Positions 31,456 to 39,776 of a stretch of 64,000 nucleotides of DNA are shown in pieces (position 1 is the first letter of the stretch; each line of letters starts with the position of its first letter). The DNA is from HO2-45-28 sp964574495 (lineage in GTDB: Bacteria > Patescibacteriota > Minisyncoccia > HO2-45-28). The stretch covers positions 1 through 64,000 of the forward strand of contig CAZNNT010000001.1 of NCBI GenBank assembly GCA_964574495.1. Direction: 5' to 3'. Under the pieces are notes generated by a model, which was given only the letters and a program-made list of their open reading frames with translations, was not told where the DNA came from and ran no database searches. The position numbers and the translations under genes are program-made.

Positions 31456-32463
31456 TTATTTTCCCAGATGTTGGAACCACGCTTTGGTGGCTTTCTCAAT
31501 TCCTTTGGGTGTCCAGACCGGAGCGCCGCGCCAATAATCAATGTTTTTCAGAAGTTCTTTAACGCCTTCCTCAAACGAAACCTCCGGCGACCAGCCAAGC
31601 TTTGATTTAATCTTTGCGATATCGGCGCAAGTTACATCCGGCTCACCGGGCCTTTTCGGCAAATTCACGGTTTCTTTCGCCCCCAAAAGCCGGACTATTT
31701 CATTTACGCTCCGAGGCGCGCCCGAGCCGACATTGAAAATTTCTCCCGAAATATCCGATTCAGCCGCGGCCAGAAACGCGCGAGCGACATCTGAAACGAA
31801 AACAAAATCCCTTTTTTGCTCCCCGTCGCCGACCACTGTCAGCGGCTTATTATAAATCAATTGCGCCAGAAATATTCCGAAGACCGCGCCGTAAGCTCCG
31901 GAAGTGCGCGATCGCGGACCGTAAACATTGAACATACGCAAAGAAATTGCCGGCAAGCCGTAAACCTTGTTCCACTGCATCACCAATTCTTCGCCAAGAC
32001 GCTTGGTCAAAGCATAGGGATATTGCGGTGAAATTTCAGCGCTTTCCGGAGTCGGATAAATATCGGGAATGCCGTAGCAGGAAGAGGAGGCCGCGTAGAT
32101 AAATCTTTTAACACCGTACTGGATAGAGGCCTCTAAAACGTTCAGCGTTCCCTCAACATTGTTTTCAAAGTAATGTCTCGGAAACTCAATGGACGGTACT
32201 ATATCGGCTAGGCCGGCCAGATGAAAAACCCAATCGGCTCCGGCAAATGCCGACGCCACTGTCATATCGCGAATACTCATTCTAATAAAGCTCATATTCT
32301 TGGCTTCAGGCAAAAGTTCCATCTGCCGAATATTTTCAAAACGGCCCGTAGTCAGACTATCCACCACAATAACTTTATGGCCTTTTTTAAGAAGCAGTTC
32401 AACCAAGTGGCTGCCGATAAAACCGGCCCCGCCCGTCACAACAGCTGTTTTCCGCTCTTCCAT
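31456..32463 (-). CDS. NAD-dependent UDP-sugar epimerase
   Basis: 335 residues from MEERKTAVVTGGAGFIGSH; an AAAGGAG ribosome-binding site 6 bases upstream fixes this start although the frame is open to 32559. ASSSCYG and the catalytic Tyr/Lys in YPYALTKRLGE are present, and NVYGPRS follows. It resembles UDP-glucose/UDP-GlcNAc 4-epimerases. It is a single-gene unit with its own promoter and terminator. Confidence 0.88.
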   Translation of the reverse strand: MEERKTAVVTGGAGFIGSHLVELLLKKGHKVIVVDSLTTGRFENIRQMELLPEAKNMSFIRMSIRDMTVASAFAGADWVFHLAGLADIVPSIEFPRHYFENNVEGTLNVLEASIQYGVKRFIYAASSSCYGIPDIYPTPESAEISPQYPYALTKRLGEELVMQWNKVYGLPAISLRMFNVYGPRSRTSGAYGAVFGIFLAQLIYNKPLTVVGDGEQKRDFVFVSDVARAFLAAAESDISGEIFNVGSGAPRSVNEIVRLLGAKETVNLPKRPGEPDVTCADIAKIKSKLGWSPEVSFEEGVKELLKNIDYWRGAPVWTPKGIEKATKAWFQHLGK

Positions 32464-32501
32464 TTCTTCTCCTTTCCTGATGAAAAGAACTTTGAAAACT
32501 A

Positions 32502-32518
32502 GCGGCCTCGGTGGCCGC
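32502..32518. promoter_or_regulatory. GC-rich leader hairpin of the epimerase gene
   Basis: GCGGCC-TCGGT-GGCCGC, a 6-bp stem lying between the promoter and the ribosome-binding site of the gene at 32463. It could protect or regulate the leader; no known riboswitch is recognised. Confidence 0.4.
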
Positions 32519-32530
32519 GAATCCCCAACA

Positions 32531-32559
32531 AACCTATCACAAAAGGCGGATTTTATCAA
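32531..32559 (-). promoter_or_regulatory. Promoter of the epimerase gene
   Basis: Minus strand TTGATA, 17-base spacer, TAGGTT with an extended TGTGA just before the -10. The gene at 53608 has a closely similar -10 context (TGTGCTAGGTT). Confidence 0.6.
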
Positions 32560-32617
32560 TCAAAATCTTTAATATTTACGGATTACTGCTTATTTGTTCA
32601 TCCAGTTCCAAAATAAG

Positions 32618-32643
32618 AGCAGTGGAGAAATTCCTCCACTGCT
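32618..32643. terminator. Intrinsic terminator after the methyltransferase gene
   Basis: 10-bp perfect stem AGCAGTGGAG / CTCCACTGCT with a 6-base loop, followed by CTTATTTTGG on the minus strand and TTTGTTTTATT on the plus strand, 27 bases after the stop at 32671. Confidence 0.8.
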
Positions 32644-32670
32644 TTTGTTTTATTAGCGAACTTTCGGCGC

Positions 32671-33768
32671 TTAAACGCGCTCAAGCACCTGAAAAAACCA
32701 CTGTGACCTGTTTGGAACGGCTAGCTCTTCGGGTGTTACCGAAGCCAACAGTCGCGAACGAACTTCCCGGCCCAGCTTCATCTTTTCTTCAAACGGAATA
32801 TCCACCGACCCCATCATCATTGGGAAGCCCGCGAATATTGAATCCAAATAGTTTACGCAGACATTTTCCAAATGATGGAATCTCTCGAGCTTAAACCCGT
32901 TTTCCGCAAAAATACTCTTGAGCGTGCTTCTTGGAAACAAATTGCTTCTTTTCGGCACGTCATTCTCTATGCCATATCTCTTCTTCAGGAGTCCTGCGAA
33001 AATAGAGTGGAACTTCAGAAAAACTGGGTGTTCAACTGCCACGTTTCCGCAGAAATCCTGTTCTTCTTCAGGCGCGTCGTCAAACGTAATGAAATCCTCG
33101 CCCTCCATCAGCACCATAATTCCGCCCGGCTTCATAACTTTGGCCAACGGCCTAAGCGCCACGGAACAAGCGGACTTCAGGAGGATTTCAGTCGGAATTT
33201 CAGGCGACTTTTTTTTCATTTCGGCAAGCGATTGGATTACCGGCCAGTGCAGGTAATTGCTCCCGACAATAAGGTCTATCGGGTCCAACCCCAAAGAATC
33301 CACCCGAAGGCCGTCGGCCTTGATGGCTTCCAGTTTTCCTCCGCGCCTCAAAAAAATACCTCCGCGAAAAGCATTTCTCATAGCTAAAAGGTGGCGCAGA
33401 GTCGGCTCAAAATACTCGCCTAGGACTTCGCGCGCTCCTTCTTTGCCGGACATCCAATCTGACAAATTTTTGTTCCCGACCAACGCCTCTTTCAAAAGCT
33501 CAATCATTCCTCCTGAATTATCAACGGCATAAATCTTTTCTGGCGCGTAAGCGGCTGCCGCGAGGGCGACCGTTCCGAAACCGCACCCTATGTCCAGCAC
33601 TGTTCTATCTCTGATGCCGAGGTGAGCGTCAGCAAGGGCCGCAATTATCGCGGCAACTCCTTCATAACCTCCGCTTGTGGGACTTATAGACGCGTAAAGC
33701 AGAGGGTAAATACTTGAAAAAACCTTATCCGCTTTCTCTCCTTGCCTGCTTCCCGCGCTATCAGCCAT
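32671..33768 (-). CDS. SAM-dependent methyltransferase
   Basis: 365 residues from ATG 33768, with AAGGAG seven bases upstream and an 8-base overlap (ATGGCTGA) with the upstream membrane-protein gene. SAM-binding motif I is TVLDIGCGFGTVALAAA (about 63-80), with the acidic AVDNS after beta-2. The C-terminal half has no recognised family. The two-gene unit with a SWEET-like permease suggests methylation of a transported or surface sugar, but this is inference. Confidence 0.78.
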   Translation of the reverse strand: MADSAGSRQGEKADKVFSSIYPLLYASISPTSGGYEGVAAIIAALADAHLGIRDRTVLDIGCGFGTVALAAAAYAPEKIYAVDNSGGMIELLKEALVGNKNLSDWMSGKEGAREVLGEYFEPTLRHLLAMRNAFRGGIFLRRGGKLEAIKADGLRVDSLGLDPIDLIVGSNYLHWPVIQSLAEMKKKSPEIPTEILLKSACSVALRPLAKVMKPGGIMVLMEGEDFITFDDAPEEEQDFCGNVAVEHPVFLKFHSIFAGLLKKRYGIENDVPKRSNLFPRSTLKSIFAENGFKLERFHHLENVCVNYLDSIFAGFPMMMGSVDIPFEEKMKLGREVRSRLLASVTPEELAVPNRSQWFFQVLERV

Positions 33769-34459
33769 CGCCGTTCTCCTTCCTTGGGGTGAGATTTCGG
33801 TTCTTCCTGTACGCGAACCAAAGAAGAACAATTGAGCCGTAAAGTAAAAACGCGATTGAATTCACGATCCCCAATATCAGTCCCACCTCGGCGGAATGCG
33901 CTTCAGACGAGCGGCCGACAAAAAAGCCGTAACTCGCCCAAAAAAACACACCGAGGGTAAAAACAATCATTGAACGAATATCCACGTCGCCCGCGTTCTT
34001 GTTGCGCCATATTTCCAACGGCTGAGCGACCAGAGCCGTCAATCCTGCCAACATAAAAACAAAGAACATTTCCCCCTTCCACGGCAAAAAAAACATTGCC
34101 GGAATCATCAGCGAGAAGAGCGCGCAACAGATTTTTTCCCCCTTCCTCAGGCGCTTGAACTTGAACATACCGTGAAAAATTGGAATAATGCTGTACCCGA
34201 GAATCAGCCCGTTGAAAAGAATCGCCATACTGCCGACAAAAACAGCGTAGATCGCGTACGAGTAGCAAAGAAAAGCTTCGTAGAAAAAAGTGATTGCCGA
34301 CACGGACTCCGCGGATCTGTTTTTCCAGATTGTCTCGCCTTGCTTTTTGTAACCCCATCCGTCAATGAGGGTAAATAAAATAGTGAGCAAGAAGGTCAAC
34401 GTGACCGGATTCCACCCCCACGACCGCCACTCAATGGTCTGCTTTAATATGTCAAACAT
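33761..34459 (-). CDS. SWEET-like sugar transporter with two PQ-loop repeats
   Basis: 232 residues with about seven transmembrane helices. Two internal repeats match the SWEET/SemiSWEET core: GETIWKNRSAESVSAITFF followed by a helix, and QPLEIWRNKNAGDVDIRS followed by FTLGVFFWASYGFF. Bacterial members are usually about 90-residue SemiSWEET half-units, so a full-length two-repeat form is unusual. Likely role is facilitated sugar movement across the membrane. First gene after a strong promoter; ribosome-binding site GGAGG. Confidence 0.7.
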   Translation of the reverse strand: MFDILKQTIEWRSWGWNPVTLTFLLTILFTLIDGWGYKKQGETIWKNRSAESVSAITFFYEAFLCYSYAIYAVFVGSMAILFNGLILGYSIIPIFHGMFKFKRLRKGEKICCALFSLMIPAMFFLPWKGEMFFVFMLAGLTALVAQPLEIWRNKNAGDVDIRSMIVFTLGVFFWASYGFFVGRSSEAHSAEVGLILGIVNSIAFLLYGSIVLLWFAYRKNRNLTPRKENGDG

Positions 34460-34520
34460 CTGTCCTTGCCTCCAAATTCAGCCCAAATATCTCTTTTGCT
34501 TTAATCGGGCATCCACTAGA

Positions 34521-34549
34521 AATAAATCACAACAAAGCCGTGTTGTCAA
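34521..34549 (-). promoter_or_regulatory. Strong promoter of the SWEET-like/methyltransferase unit
   Basis: Minus strand TTGACA, exactly 17 bases, TTTATT with extended TGTGA. The leader to ATG 34459 is about 55 bases and ends with GGAGG. Confidence 0.78.
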
Positions 34550-34568
34550 TACATTTGGTATACGAGAT

Positions 34569-35369
34569 TTATATCGCGGTCCAGCCGCCGTCAACTATGA
34601 GATTATGGCCGGTGACATATCGGGATTCGTCCGATAAAAGAAAAATCAGCGGCCCGCAAATTTCTTCGGGACGGGCAAAACGCCCCAGGGGCACTCTTTT
34701 GGAAAAATTGCTCACGAACGCTTTATTTCGCATTCTTTGGTCTTCGTCAAAAAAAATCCCGCCGGGGCTCAAGGCGTTCACGCGGATATTGTGCCTGCCG
34801 AGAAGCGCGGCAAGATATCTCGTAAAATTGATAAGACCGCCTTTGTGAAAAGCGTAATATTCGGCGTTGGCTTCTTTCGCGCCGGGATAAATTGAGGGGT
34901 CGTGCGCCACCACGCCGTAAATGGAGCCGATCTTGACTATGACTCCGGATTTTTGTTTTTTCATTATTTTAGCCGCTTCGCGCGTCATTAAAAAATTTCC
35001 GTTGACATTGACGTCCGTCGCCTTTCTGAAATTGGCCAAACTTCGCGAGGTAAAACTTTCAGCCGTCGGACGATGCACCGCGTTATTCACCAGGCCGTCA
35101 AGGCGCTTAAATTTTTTGATGGCGGCGTCCAGACATTCTTTAACCGATTTTTCATCGGTTATATCAAGCTCGCGGGCAAATAAACGCCGGCTGTCCTTCG
35201 CGATTTTATTTTTCAGTTTTAGGCATCCGGCATAATCAAGGTCGGCCAGAATCACATTGGCTCCGGCATTATATAAAGCTCCGGCAAAATGGCTGCCGAG
35301 CATGCCCGACGCTCCGGTCAGCAGGATTGTTTTGCCGCCCAAACGATAATCAGACGAGATGCGTTTCAT
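34569..35369 (-). CDS. Short-chain dehydrogenase/reductase (PtmA-like position)
   Basis: 266 residues from the ATG at 35369. Nucleotide-binding TGASGMLGSHFAGAL (TGxxxGxG), NNAVHRP and the catalytic Tyr/Lys in YYAFHKGGLINF; SPGGIF follows. It overlaps the dehydratase gene by 20 bases. In Campylobacter jejuni the SDR PtmA lies in the legionaminic acid locus, so a similar early role is possible. The TTG six bases upstream could also start translation. Confidence 0.82.
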   Translation of the reverse strand: MKRISSDYRLGGKTILLTGASGMLGSHFAGALYNAGANVILADLDYAGCLKLKNKIAKDSRRLFARELDITDEKSVKECLDAAIKKFKRLDGLVNNAVHRPTAESFTSRSLANFRKATDVNVNGNFLMTREAAKIMKKQKSGVIVKIGSIYGVVAHDPSIYPGAKEANAEYYAFHKGGLINFTRYLAALLGRHNIRVNALSPGGIFFDEDQRMRNKAFVSNFSKRVPLGRFARPEEICGPLIFLLSDESRYVTGHNLIVDGGWTAI

Positions 35370-36402
35370 TTTCAATTTCTTTTAATAGTTTTAAAATTTC
35401 TTTTTCCTTTAATTTTCTGGCGTGCTCCGAAGAAAAAACGCGGCTTGCGGTTTTAAGCGCCGAGCCGTAACCGCTCGGATGGCTATAGCCCCAAACCTCT
35501 TTTCGCGGAGTCAAAATATACATATCTTTGGTTTCCAAGACGCCGCGAACCTCGTGGTCGGCCAGCAATTGCTCGTGCTTTTTTTCTCCCGCGCGCAGTC
35601 CCATAATTTTGGTTTTAATTTCCGAGCGTTTTTTTCCCAAAACTCCGGAGTAATATTGAATTGCCGCGCTCACGAGATTTTTCAATTTAACCGCCGGCAT
35701 TTTAAAAACGAAAATCTCCTGGCCCTTGGTTAAAACGGCCGCGCGCAAAACCAAACCGACCGCCTGCGGAATGGTCATTATAAATCTGGTCATTTCCGGA
35801 TTGGTTACGGTTACTGACGAACCCTGGATAATTTGATTTTTAATCAACGGGAGTATGCTTCCGGAAGAGCCCAAAACATTTCCGAAGCGCACGCAGGTAT
35901 ACTTTGTTTTTTTGTCGCCGCGGTAATAATAAGAATTTAAAATCAGTTTTTCGGCCATCAGTTTAGACGCGCCTAAAACACCTTCGGGATTTACGGCTTT
36001 ATCGGTGGAAATGGAAACAACTTTATCCACGTTAAATTCCCTCGCGACATCAATAACATTCTGGGTTCCTAAAATATTCGTGGCTACGGCCTCAAAAGGG
36101 TCGTTGTCGCATATGTCCACATGCTTCATGGCTGCCGCGTGAAAAACAATGTCTATGCCCTCCATGGCTAGACGCAAACGGTTTTTATCCCGAATGTCGC
36201 CGACAATAAAACGGACGGGATGTTCTTGTTCAAATCCTATTTCCTGCCTGAATTTATGGTGTCCATACTCGCCCCTCGCAAAAACCCGTACGCTTCTGGG
36301 ACCGAAAGGAATGAGTTGCCTGACGATCTCCGAGCCGATAGAGCCGGTGCCGCCGGTCACCAAAATTCTTTTATCCTTGAACTCTTTAATAAAATCGTTC
36401 AT
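35350..36402 (-). CDS. Nucleotide-sugar 4,6-dehydratase (CapD/LegB/PseB-like)
   Basis: 350 residues. GTGSIGSEIVRQL is the Rossmann motif; AAMKHVDICDNDPFEA and STDKAVNPEGVLGASK are hallmarks of the short polysaccharide dehydratases such as PseB, LegB and FlaA1. RAGEKKHEQL near the C-terminus is also typical. It would convert UDP-GlcNAc to a 4-keto-6-deoxy sugar, the first step to legionaminic or pseudaminic acids. It is next to a DegT aminotransferase across a small gene. Confidence 0.9.
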   Translation of the reverse strand: MNDFIKEFKDKRILVTGGTGSIGSEIVRQLIPFGPRSVRVFARGEYGHHKFRQEIGFEQEHPVRFIVGDIRDKNRLRLAMEGIDIVFHAAAMKHVDICDNDPFEAVATNILGTQNVIDVAREFNVDKVVSISTDKAVNPEGVLGASKLMAEKLILNSYYYRGDKKTKYTCVRFGNVLGSSGSILPLIKNQIIQGSSVTVTNPEMTRFIMTIPQAVGLVLRAAVLTKGQEIFVFKMPAVKLKNLVSAAIQYYSGVLGKKRSEIKTKIMGLRAGEKKHEQLLADHEVRGVLETKDMYILTPRKEVWGYSHPSGYGSALKTASRVFSSEHARKLKEKEILKLLKEIENETHLV

Positions 36403-36447
36403 ATCTATACTTTATTTTCTACCACACCGACGGGTCTTTGCAAATAC

Positions 36448-36475
36448 TTGCATTATTTTTTATGTATGGTAATAT
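36448..36475 (+). promoter_or_regulatory. Promoter for the gene at 36525
   Basis: TTGCAT, 16-base spacer, TAATAT with a TG two bases upstream (TATGGTAATAT). The leader of about 42 bases carries ACAAGGAGG. Confidence 0.7.
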
Positions 36476-36524
36476 GTGAACGAAACAACGGCAGATGAAC
36501 TAACGCCGCACAAGGAGGCAAAAT

Positions 36525-36926
36525 ATGAAAATAGACATGAAGGCAGCAGTTGAACTCATCCGAAAATTAAGTTCTTCGCATAAACCAAAAAGCAAACAAA
36601 GAAAAACCAAAATTACCGGAGCCGCAAAAGAAATGTTGCCGCATATTAAAACTCTGCCGCAAAAAACAATAGAAAAATTTGTCAGAAAAATCGCCCTAAC
36701 CGAACCATGGATAGAAATCCACAGCACTAGTATTGCGGTCGCGTACGGTAGTGAAGGACCGATGTTTTTTAGGTGCATCTTCTGTGGCCTTGCAACCGAG
36801 GCACATTTAAACGGTCATTCTATACCTGAATCCAAAATCCGGCATAAAAAAGATTGCCCGCAACGCATGGCCCTGGAAATCATCGGCTTAGTCCGACGTA
36901 CACGAAACACGCATACACGAGTCTGA
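36525..36926 (+). CDS. Unknown 133-residue protein with a zinc-finger-like motif
   Basis: Starts at an ATG with AAGGAGG eight bases upstream. The N-terminal half is Lys/Arg-rich and helical (about pI basic); the C-terminal half has FRCIFCGLATEAHLNGH and HKKDCPQR, giving a C-x2-C ... H-x3-C arrangement that could bind zinc. No family is recognised. It points opposite to the surrounding operon with its own promoter and terminator. Its stop codon (TGA 36924-36926) lies in the loop of a palindromic repeat, so its last residues may be recently altered. Confidence 0.65.
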   Translation: MKIDMKAAVELIRKLSSSHKPKSKQRKTKITGAAKEMLPHIKTLPQKTIEKFVRKIALTEPWIEIHSTSIAVAYGSEGPMFFRCIFCGLATEAHLNGHSIPESKIRHKKDCPQRMALEIIGLVRRTRNTHTRV

Positions 36927-36935
36927 CTTGTGTAT
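36913..36935. repeat. RAYT-type palindrome, remote copy
   Basis: ATACACGAGT-CTG-ACTTGTGTAT, 10-bp stem with one G-T pair. Core matches the CACAAGT-CTG-ACTTGTG palindromes flanking the transposase at 53743-54444. The TGA in the loop terminates the gene at 36525. Confidence 0.8.
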
Positions 36936-36939
36936 CACG

Positions 36940-36967
36940 CCTCGGCGATTTGTTGCCGGGGTTTTTT
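36940..36967 (+). terminator. Intrinsic terminator
   Basis: Stem CCTCGGC / GCCGGGG (one T-G pair) with an 8-base loop, followed by TTTTTT. It closes the gene at 36525 and touches the stop of the converging aminotransferase gene. Confidence 0.75.
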
Positions 36968-38084
36968 ATGTGCTATTTTTTACCATTTCGGCCAATCTCT
37001 GGCAAATATATTCAATATCCGATTTTTCAAGGCCGATATAAAAAGGCAGGGCGATTGATGAAGAACTGATTGATTCCGAAACCGGAAAATCGCCCTCGCG
37101 AAACCCGAAGGCCTTACGATAAAAATCAAAAAGATGGATTGAGGGCAAATAGGGCTTGGTTGAAATGCCGAGACCGGCTAATTTTTTAATGACTCCGTCG
37201 CGGTCCGCTCCCGTCTTAATTCTCGCGACATAAACGAACCAGGAATGGGTATTATCGGGATGAATTTCGGGAGCCGAAATCGTTTCGCCGTATTTTCCCA
37301 ATTCTTCCGAATACCATGAAGCGATTTTTCGCCGCTCCTCTATAATTTTGGGGAGTTTTTTAAGCTGAACGATTCCCAAAGCCGCGCTTAACTCATTCAT
37401 CCGGTAGTTATAGCCGAGCCGTTCGTGGTCAAGCCATTGCATATTTTCGGAACGACCTTGATTACGCAAAGACCGACAAAGGGCGTCAATCTTTTGGTCA
37501 TTGGTCGTAATGACGCCGCCTTCGGTGGTGGTCATTTGCTTATTGGGATAAAAAGAAAACACCGCGGCGTCGCCGAAAGTTCCGACTTTTTTATTTTTAT
37601 GTTCGGCCATAATGCTTTCACAAGCGTCTTCCACGACTACCAGAGCGTGTTTTTTGGCAAATGCCGTTATCGGGTCCATATCGCAGGATTGGCCGAAAAT
37701 ATGCACCGGCAAAATCGCTTTTGTTTTGGATGTTATTTTTTTCTCAACTTCTTTGGGGTCAATATTAAAAGTGAGCGGATTGATATCGGCAAAAACCGGC
37801 TTCGCGCCAACATATAAAATCGCGTTGGCTGACGCAATAAAAGAAAAAGGCGAGGTTATAACTTCGTCTCCCGCTTTTATGCCGGAGGCGATTAAAGCCA
37901 GGTGCAGCCCGGCCGTTCCGCTTGAAACCGCGCAGGCGTAATCGGAACCGATGAGTTTAGCGAATTTATTCTCAAACTCCTCTATTTTCGGGCCGATGCT
38001 TAAAACGCCGGAACGCAAAACTTCCAGAATAATTTTTTCTTCTTCTTCGTCAAAATGCGGTTTTGCCATTGGATATTTCGGCAT
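36966..38084 (-). CDS. DegT-family sugar aminotransferase (PseC/LegC-like)
   Basis: 372 residues. The PLP Lys is in FSFYPNKQMTTTEGGVITT; AVSSGTAGLHLALIASGI, PVHIFGQSCDMD and VVEDACESI match the 4-keto-6-deoxy sugar aminotransferases. It would aminate C4 of the sugar made by the dehydratase at 35350. Followed 6 bases upstream by the PHP/ATP-grasp gene. The paired dehydratase and nonulosonate genes make LegC/PseC-type function the best guess. Confidence 0.88.
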   Translation of the reverse strand: MPKYPMAKPHFDEEEEKIILEVLRSGVLSIGPKIEEFENKFAKLIGSDYACAVSSGTAGLHLALIASGIKAGDEVITSPFSFIASANAILYVGAKPVFADINPLTFNIDPKEVEKKITSKTKAILPVHIFGQSCDMDPITAFAKKHALVVVEDACESIMAEHKNKKVGTFGDAAVFSFYPNKQMTTTEGGVITTNDQKIDALCRSLRNQGRSENMQWLDHERLGYNYRMNELSAALGIVQLKKLPKIIEERRKIASWYSEELGKYGETISAPEIHPDNTHSWFVYVARIKTGADRDGVIKKLAGLGISTKPYLPSIHLFDFYRKAFGFREGDFPVSESISSSSIALPFYIGLEKSDIEYICQRLAEMVKNST

Positions 38085-38090
38085 ATGAAT

Positions 38091-39767
38091 TTAAAAAATA
38101 TTTATATCGGATTCCGAGCGTTCTTTTCTTTGGCCGGCAGCAGCCGTTTTCTCCACCTCTTTTGACGGTATGAAAACCTCGTTCCAATAGCGGAAAAGAT
38201 GCGCCGGCCGAAAGACCAACGGCCTAAAAGGACGATTAAAAAATAATTTTTGCAAAATCGCGTTGACGGGGTTAAACCCCAGAAAGCTCGCGGCCCCCGT
38301 CGTTCCTGAAAAACGGCAGTTTATTTCAAAAATTTTCGCGAGCCCGCCGGATTTTCTCAATTGAAAATTGCACGGCCCTTCAACCTTCAAGGCCTTGCCG
38401 ACATTCGTCACAAGTTCCTCTATTTCTTTATCGCGAACCGCCACCGCTTTATAAGTATCGCCGTCCCGCAGCCACCGGTTCATCACAATTACTCCGTAGC
38501 AGACGCCGTTATCAAAAAACGACCCGCAGGTGTATTCCTGGTCTTTTTCGGAAAGATATTCCTGAACTATAAGGTCCGGATTTTTTGATAAAGCCCCGAG
38601 CAAAGCCGGTTCATCCGAGACCAGTTGAAAACCGATTGATCGCGCGCCGATTCTCGGCTTTAAAACCAAAGGGAAGCCGGCCTCCTTCAAAAATTCTCCA
38701 GCCCTATCCGCCAAAGCCGAGCGGACATAAGGGAAATTATGCGATTTTAAAAACTCCGCTGTTTTCCATTTATCGTCTGATATGGCCACGGCTTCGAGAT
38801 TGCCAACCACCACCTTGGCGCCCGATCGCATTTCAAAATCATCTCTATTTTGGGAGAGTATCTTTAACTCCGTGTCGGTGCCGATAAAAACGGCTTCCAC
38901 TCCTTCGCCCTTGCAAATTTTTTCCAAAACGCCCAAATAAGTCGGGTCGTCCGGACCGGGAACTATGTAGGCGGCATCCGCCCGGTATAGCCCCGCGGCC
39001 AGATGATTCATATCGGTCGCGATAATTCTTGTTTTTACTTTAGAAAGTTTGAGCGATTTAATAATGCTCTGACCCACGCCGGCTCCCGCGCCCGTAACCA
39101 AGACCGTGATTAAACGGGTCAAATCAAAAGCCGAATCGCCTATTTCCCGCAAGTCATTATGGACATCGCTGCCAAAAGAAAAATTATCTATATTGCCTTT
39201 GGCGATTTCTTCCGAGACCAGATTTTTGAGCGGTTCGGCCGCGTGCTTGGCGTTGAATTCAAATTTAACGCCGTTAGCCGCGCATAATTTATAAACCTCT
39301 TCTACATATTCCCGAGGGGGAGAGTAGTTATAAAAGCGTTTGCTCATGCTGAAAGGGTGACCCAAAATATCAATTTTCGGATGGCGCGCGAGCGCCTTGG
39401 TCAATTCGTATTCTTTTTCCAAAAGTTCTTCCCGACTCATTGATTTGATGCCTTCAAAATGATGAACGCTGCCGACAATGACTTCCGCGGCGTCCAAAAT
39501 GTCGTCTCGTGTGTTTAAAGAGCCGTCGTCAAGTATTTTTACTTCGCACCCCGCTCTAACGCTAAAGCCGGGGTAATTTAGACGGAGTTTTTTGATTTCG
39601 GCGACATAGTCGGAAAACCAATCCGTATTTTTATCCACGTGGTCGGCAAAAATAAGATTCAGTTGATCGCGCAAATGATTATGCTCTAATAATTCGGCGA
39701 TGGAATGCCGGCCGTCGCTGTAAGAAGAATGCATATGATTTTCCTCAAAACGGGTCTTTATGGACAT
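38091..39767 (-). CDS. PHP phosphoesterase domain fused to an ATP-grasp ligase
   Basis: 558 residues. PHP domain (about 1-215): HMHSSYSDGRH, ADHVDK, GCEVK, GSVHHFE, DILGHPF and FGSDVHN supply the metal-binding His/Asp set. After a Rossmann-like pre-ATP-grasp segment (TVLVTGAGAGVGQSI), the ATP-grasp region has FPLVLKPRIGARSIGF, IVQEYLSEKDQEY and IFEINCRFSGTTG. It would ligate a carboxylate to an amine using ATP, and hydrolyse a phosphoester. It lies between the C4 aminotransferase and the hydrolysing 2-epimerase. Confidence 0.82.
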   Translation of the reverse strand: MSIKTRFEENHMHSSYSDGRHSIAELLEHNHLRDQLNLIFADHVDKNTDWFSDYVAEIKKLRLNYPGFSVRAGCEVKILDDGSLNTRDDILDAAEVIVGSVHHFEGIKSMSREELLEKEYELTKALARHPKIDILGHPFSMSKRFYNYSPPREYVEEVYKLCAANGVKFEFNAKHAAEPLKNLVSEEIAKGNIDNFSFGSDVHNDLREIGDSAFDLTRLITVLVTGAGAGVGQSIIKSLKLSKVKTRIIATDMNHLAAGLYRADAAYIVPGPDDPTYLGVLEKICKGEGVEAVFIGTDTELKILSQNRDDFEMRSGAKVVVGNLEAVAISDDKWKTAEFLKSHNFPYVRSALADRAGEFLKEAGFPLVLKPRIGARSIGFQLVSDEPALLGALSKNPDLIVQEYLSEKDQEYTCGSFFDNGVCYGVIVMNRWLRDGDTYKAVAVRDKEIEELVTNVGKALKVEGPCNFQLRKSGGLAKIFEINCRFSGTTGAASFLGFNPVNAILQKLFFNRPFRPLVFRPAHLFRYWNEVFIPSKEVEKTAAAGQRKERSESDINIF

Positions 39768-39776
39768 GCCGGCATT

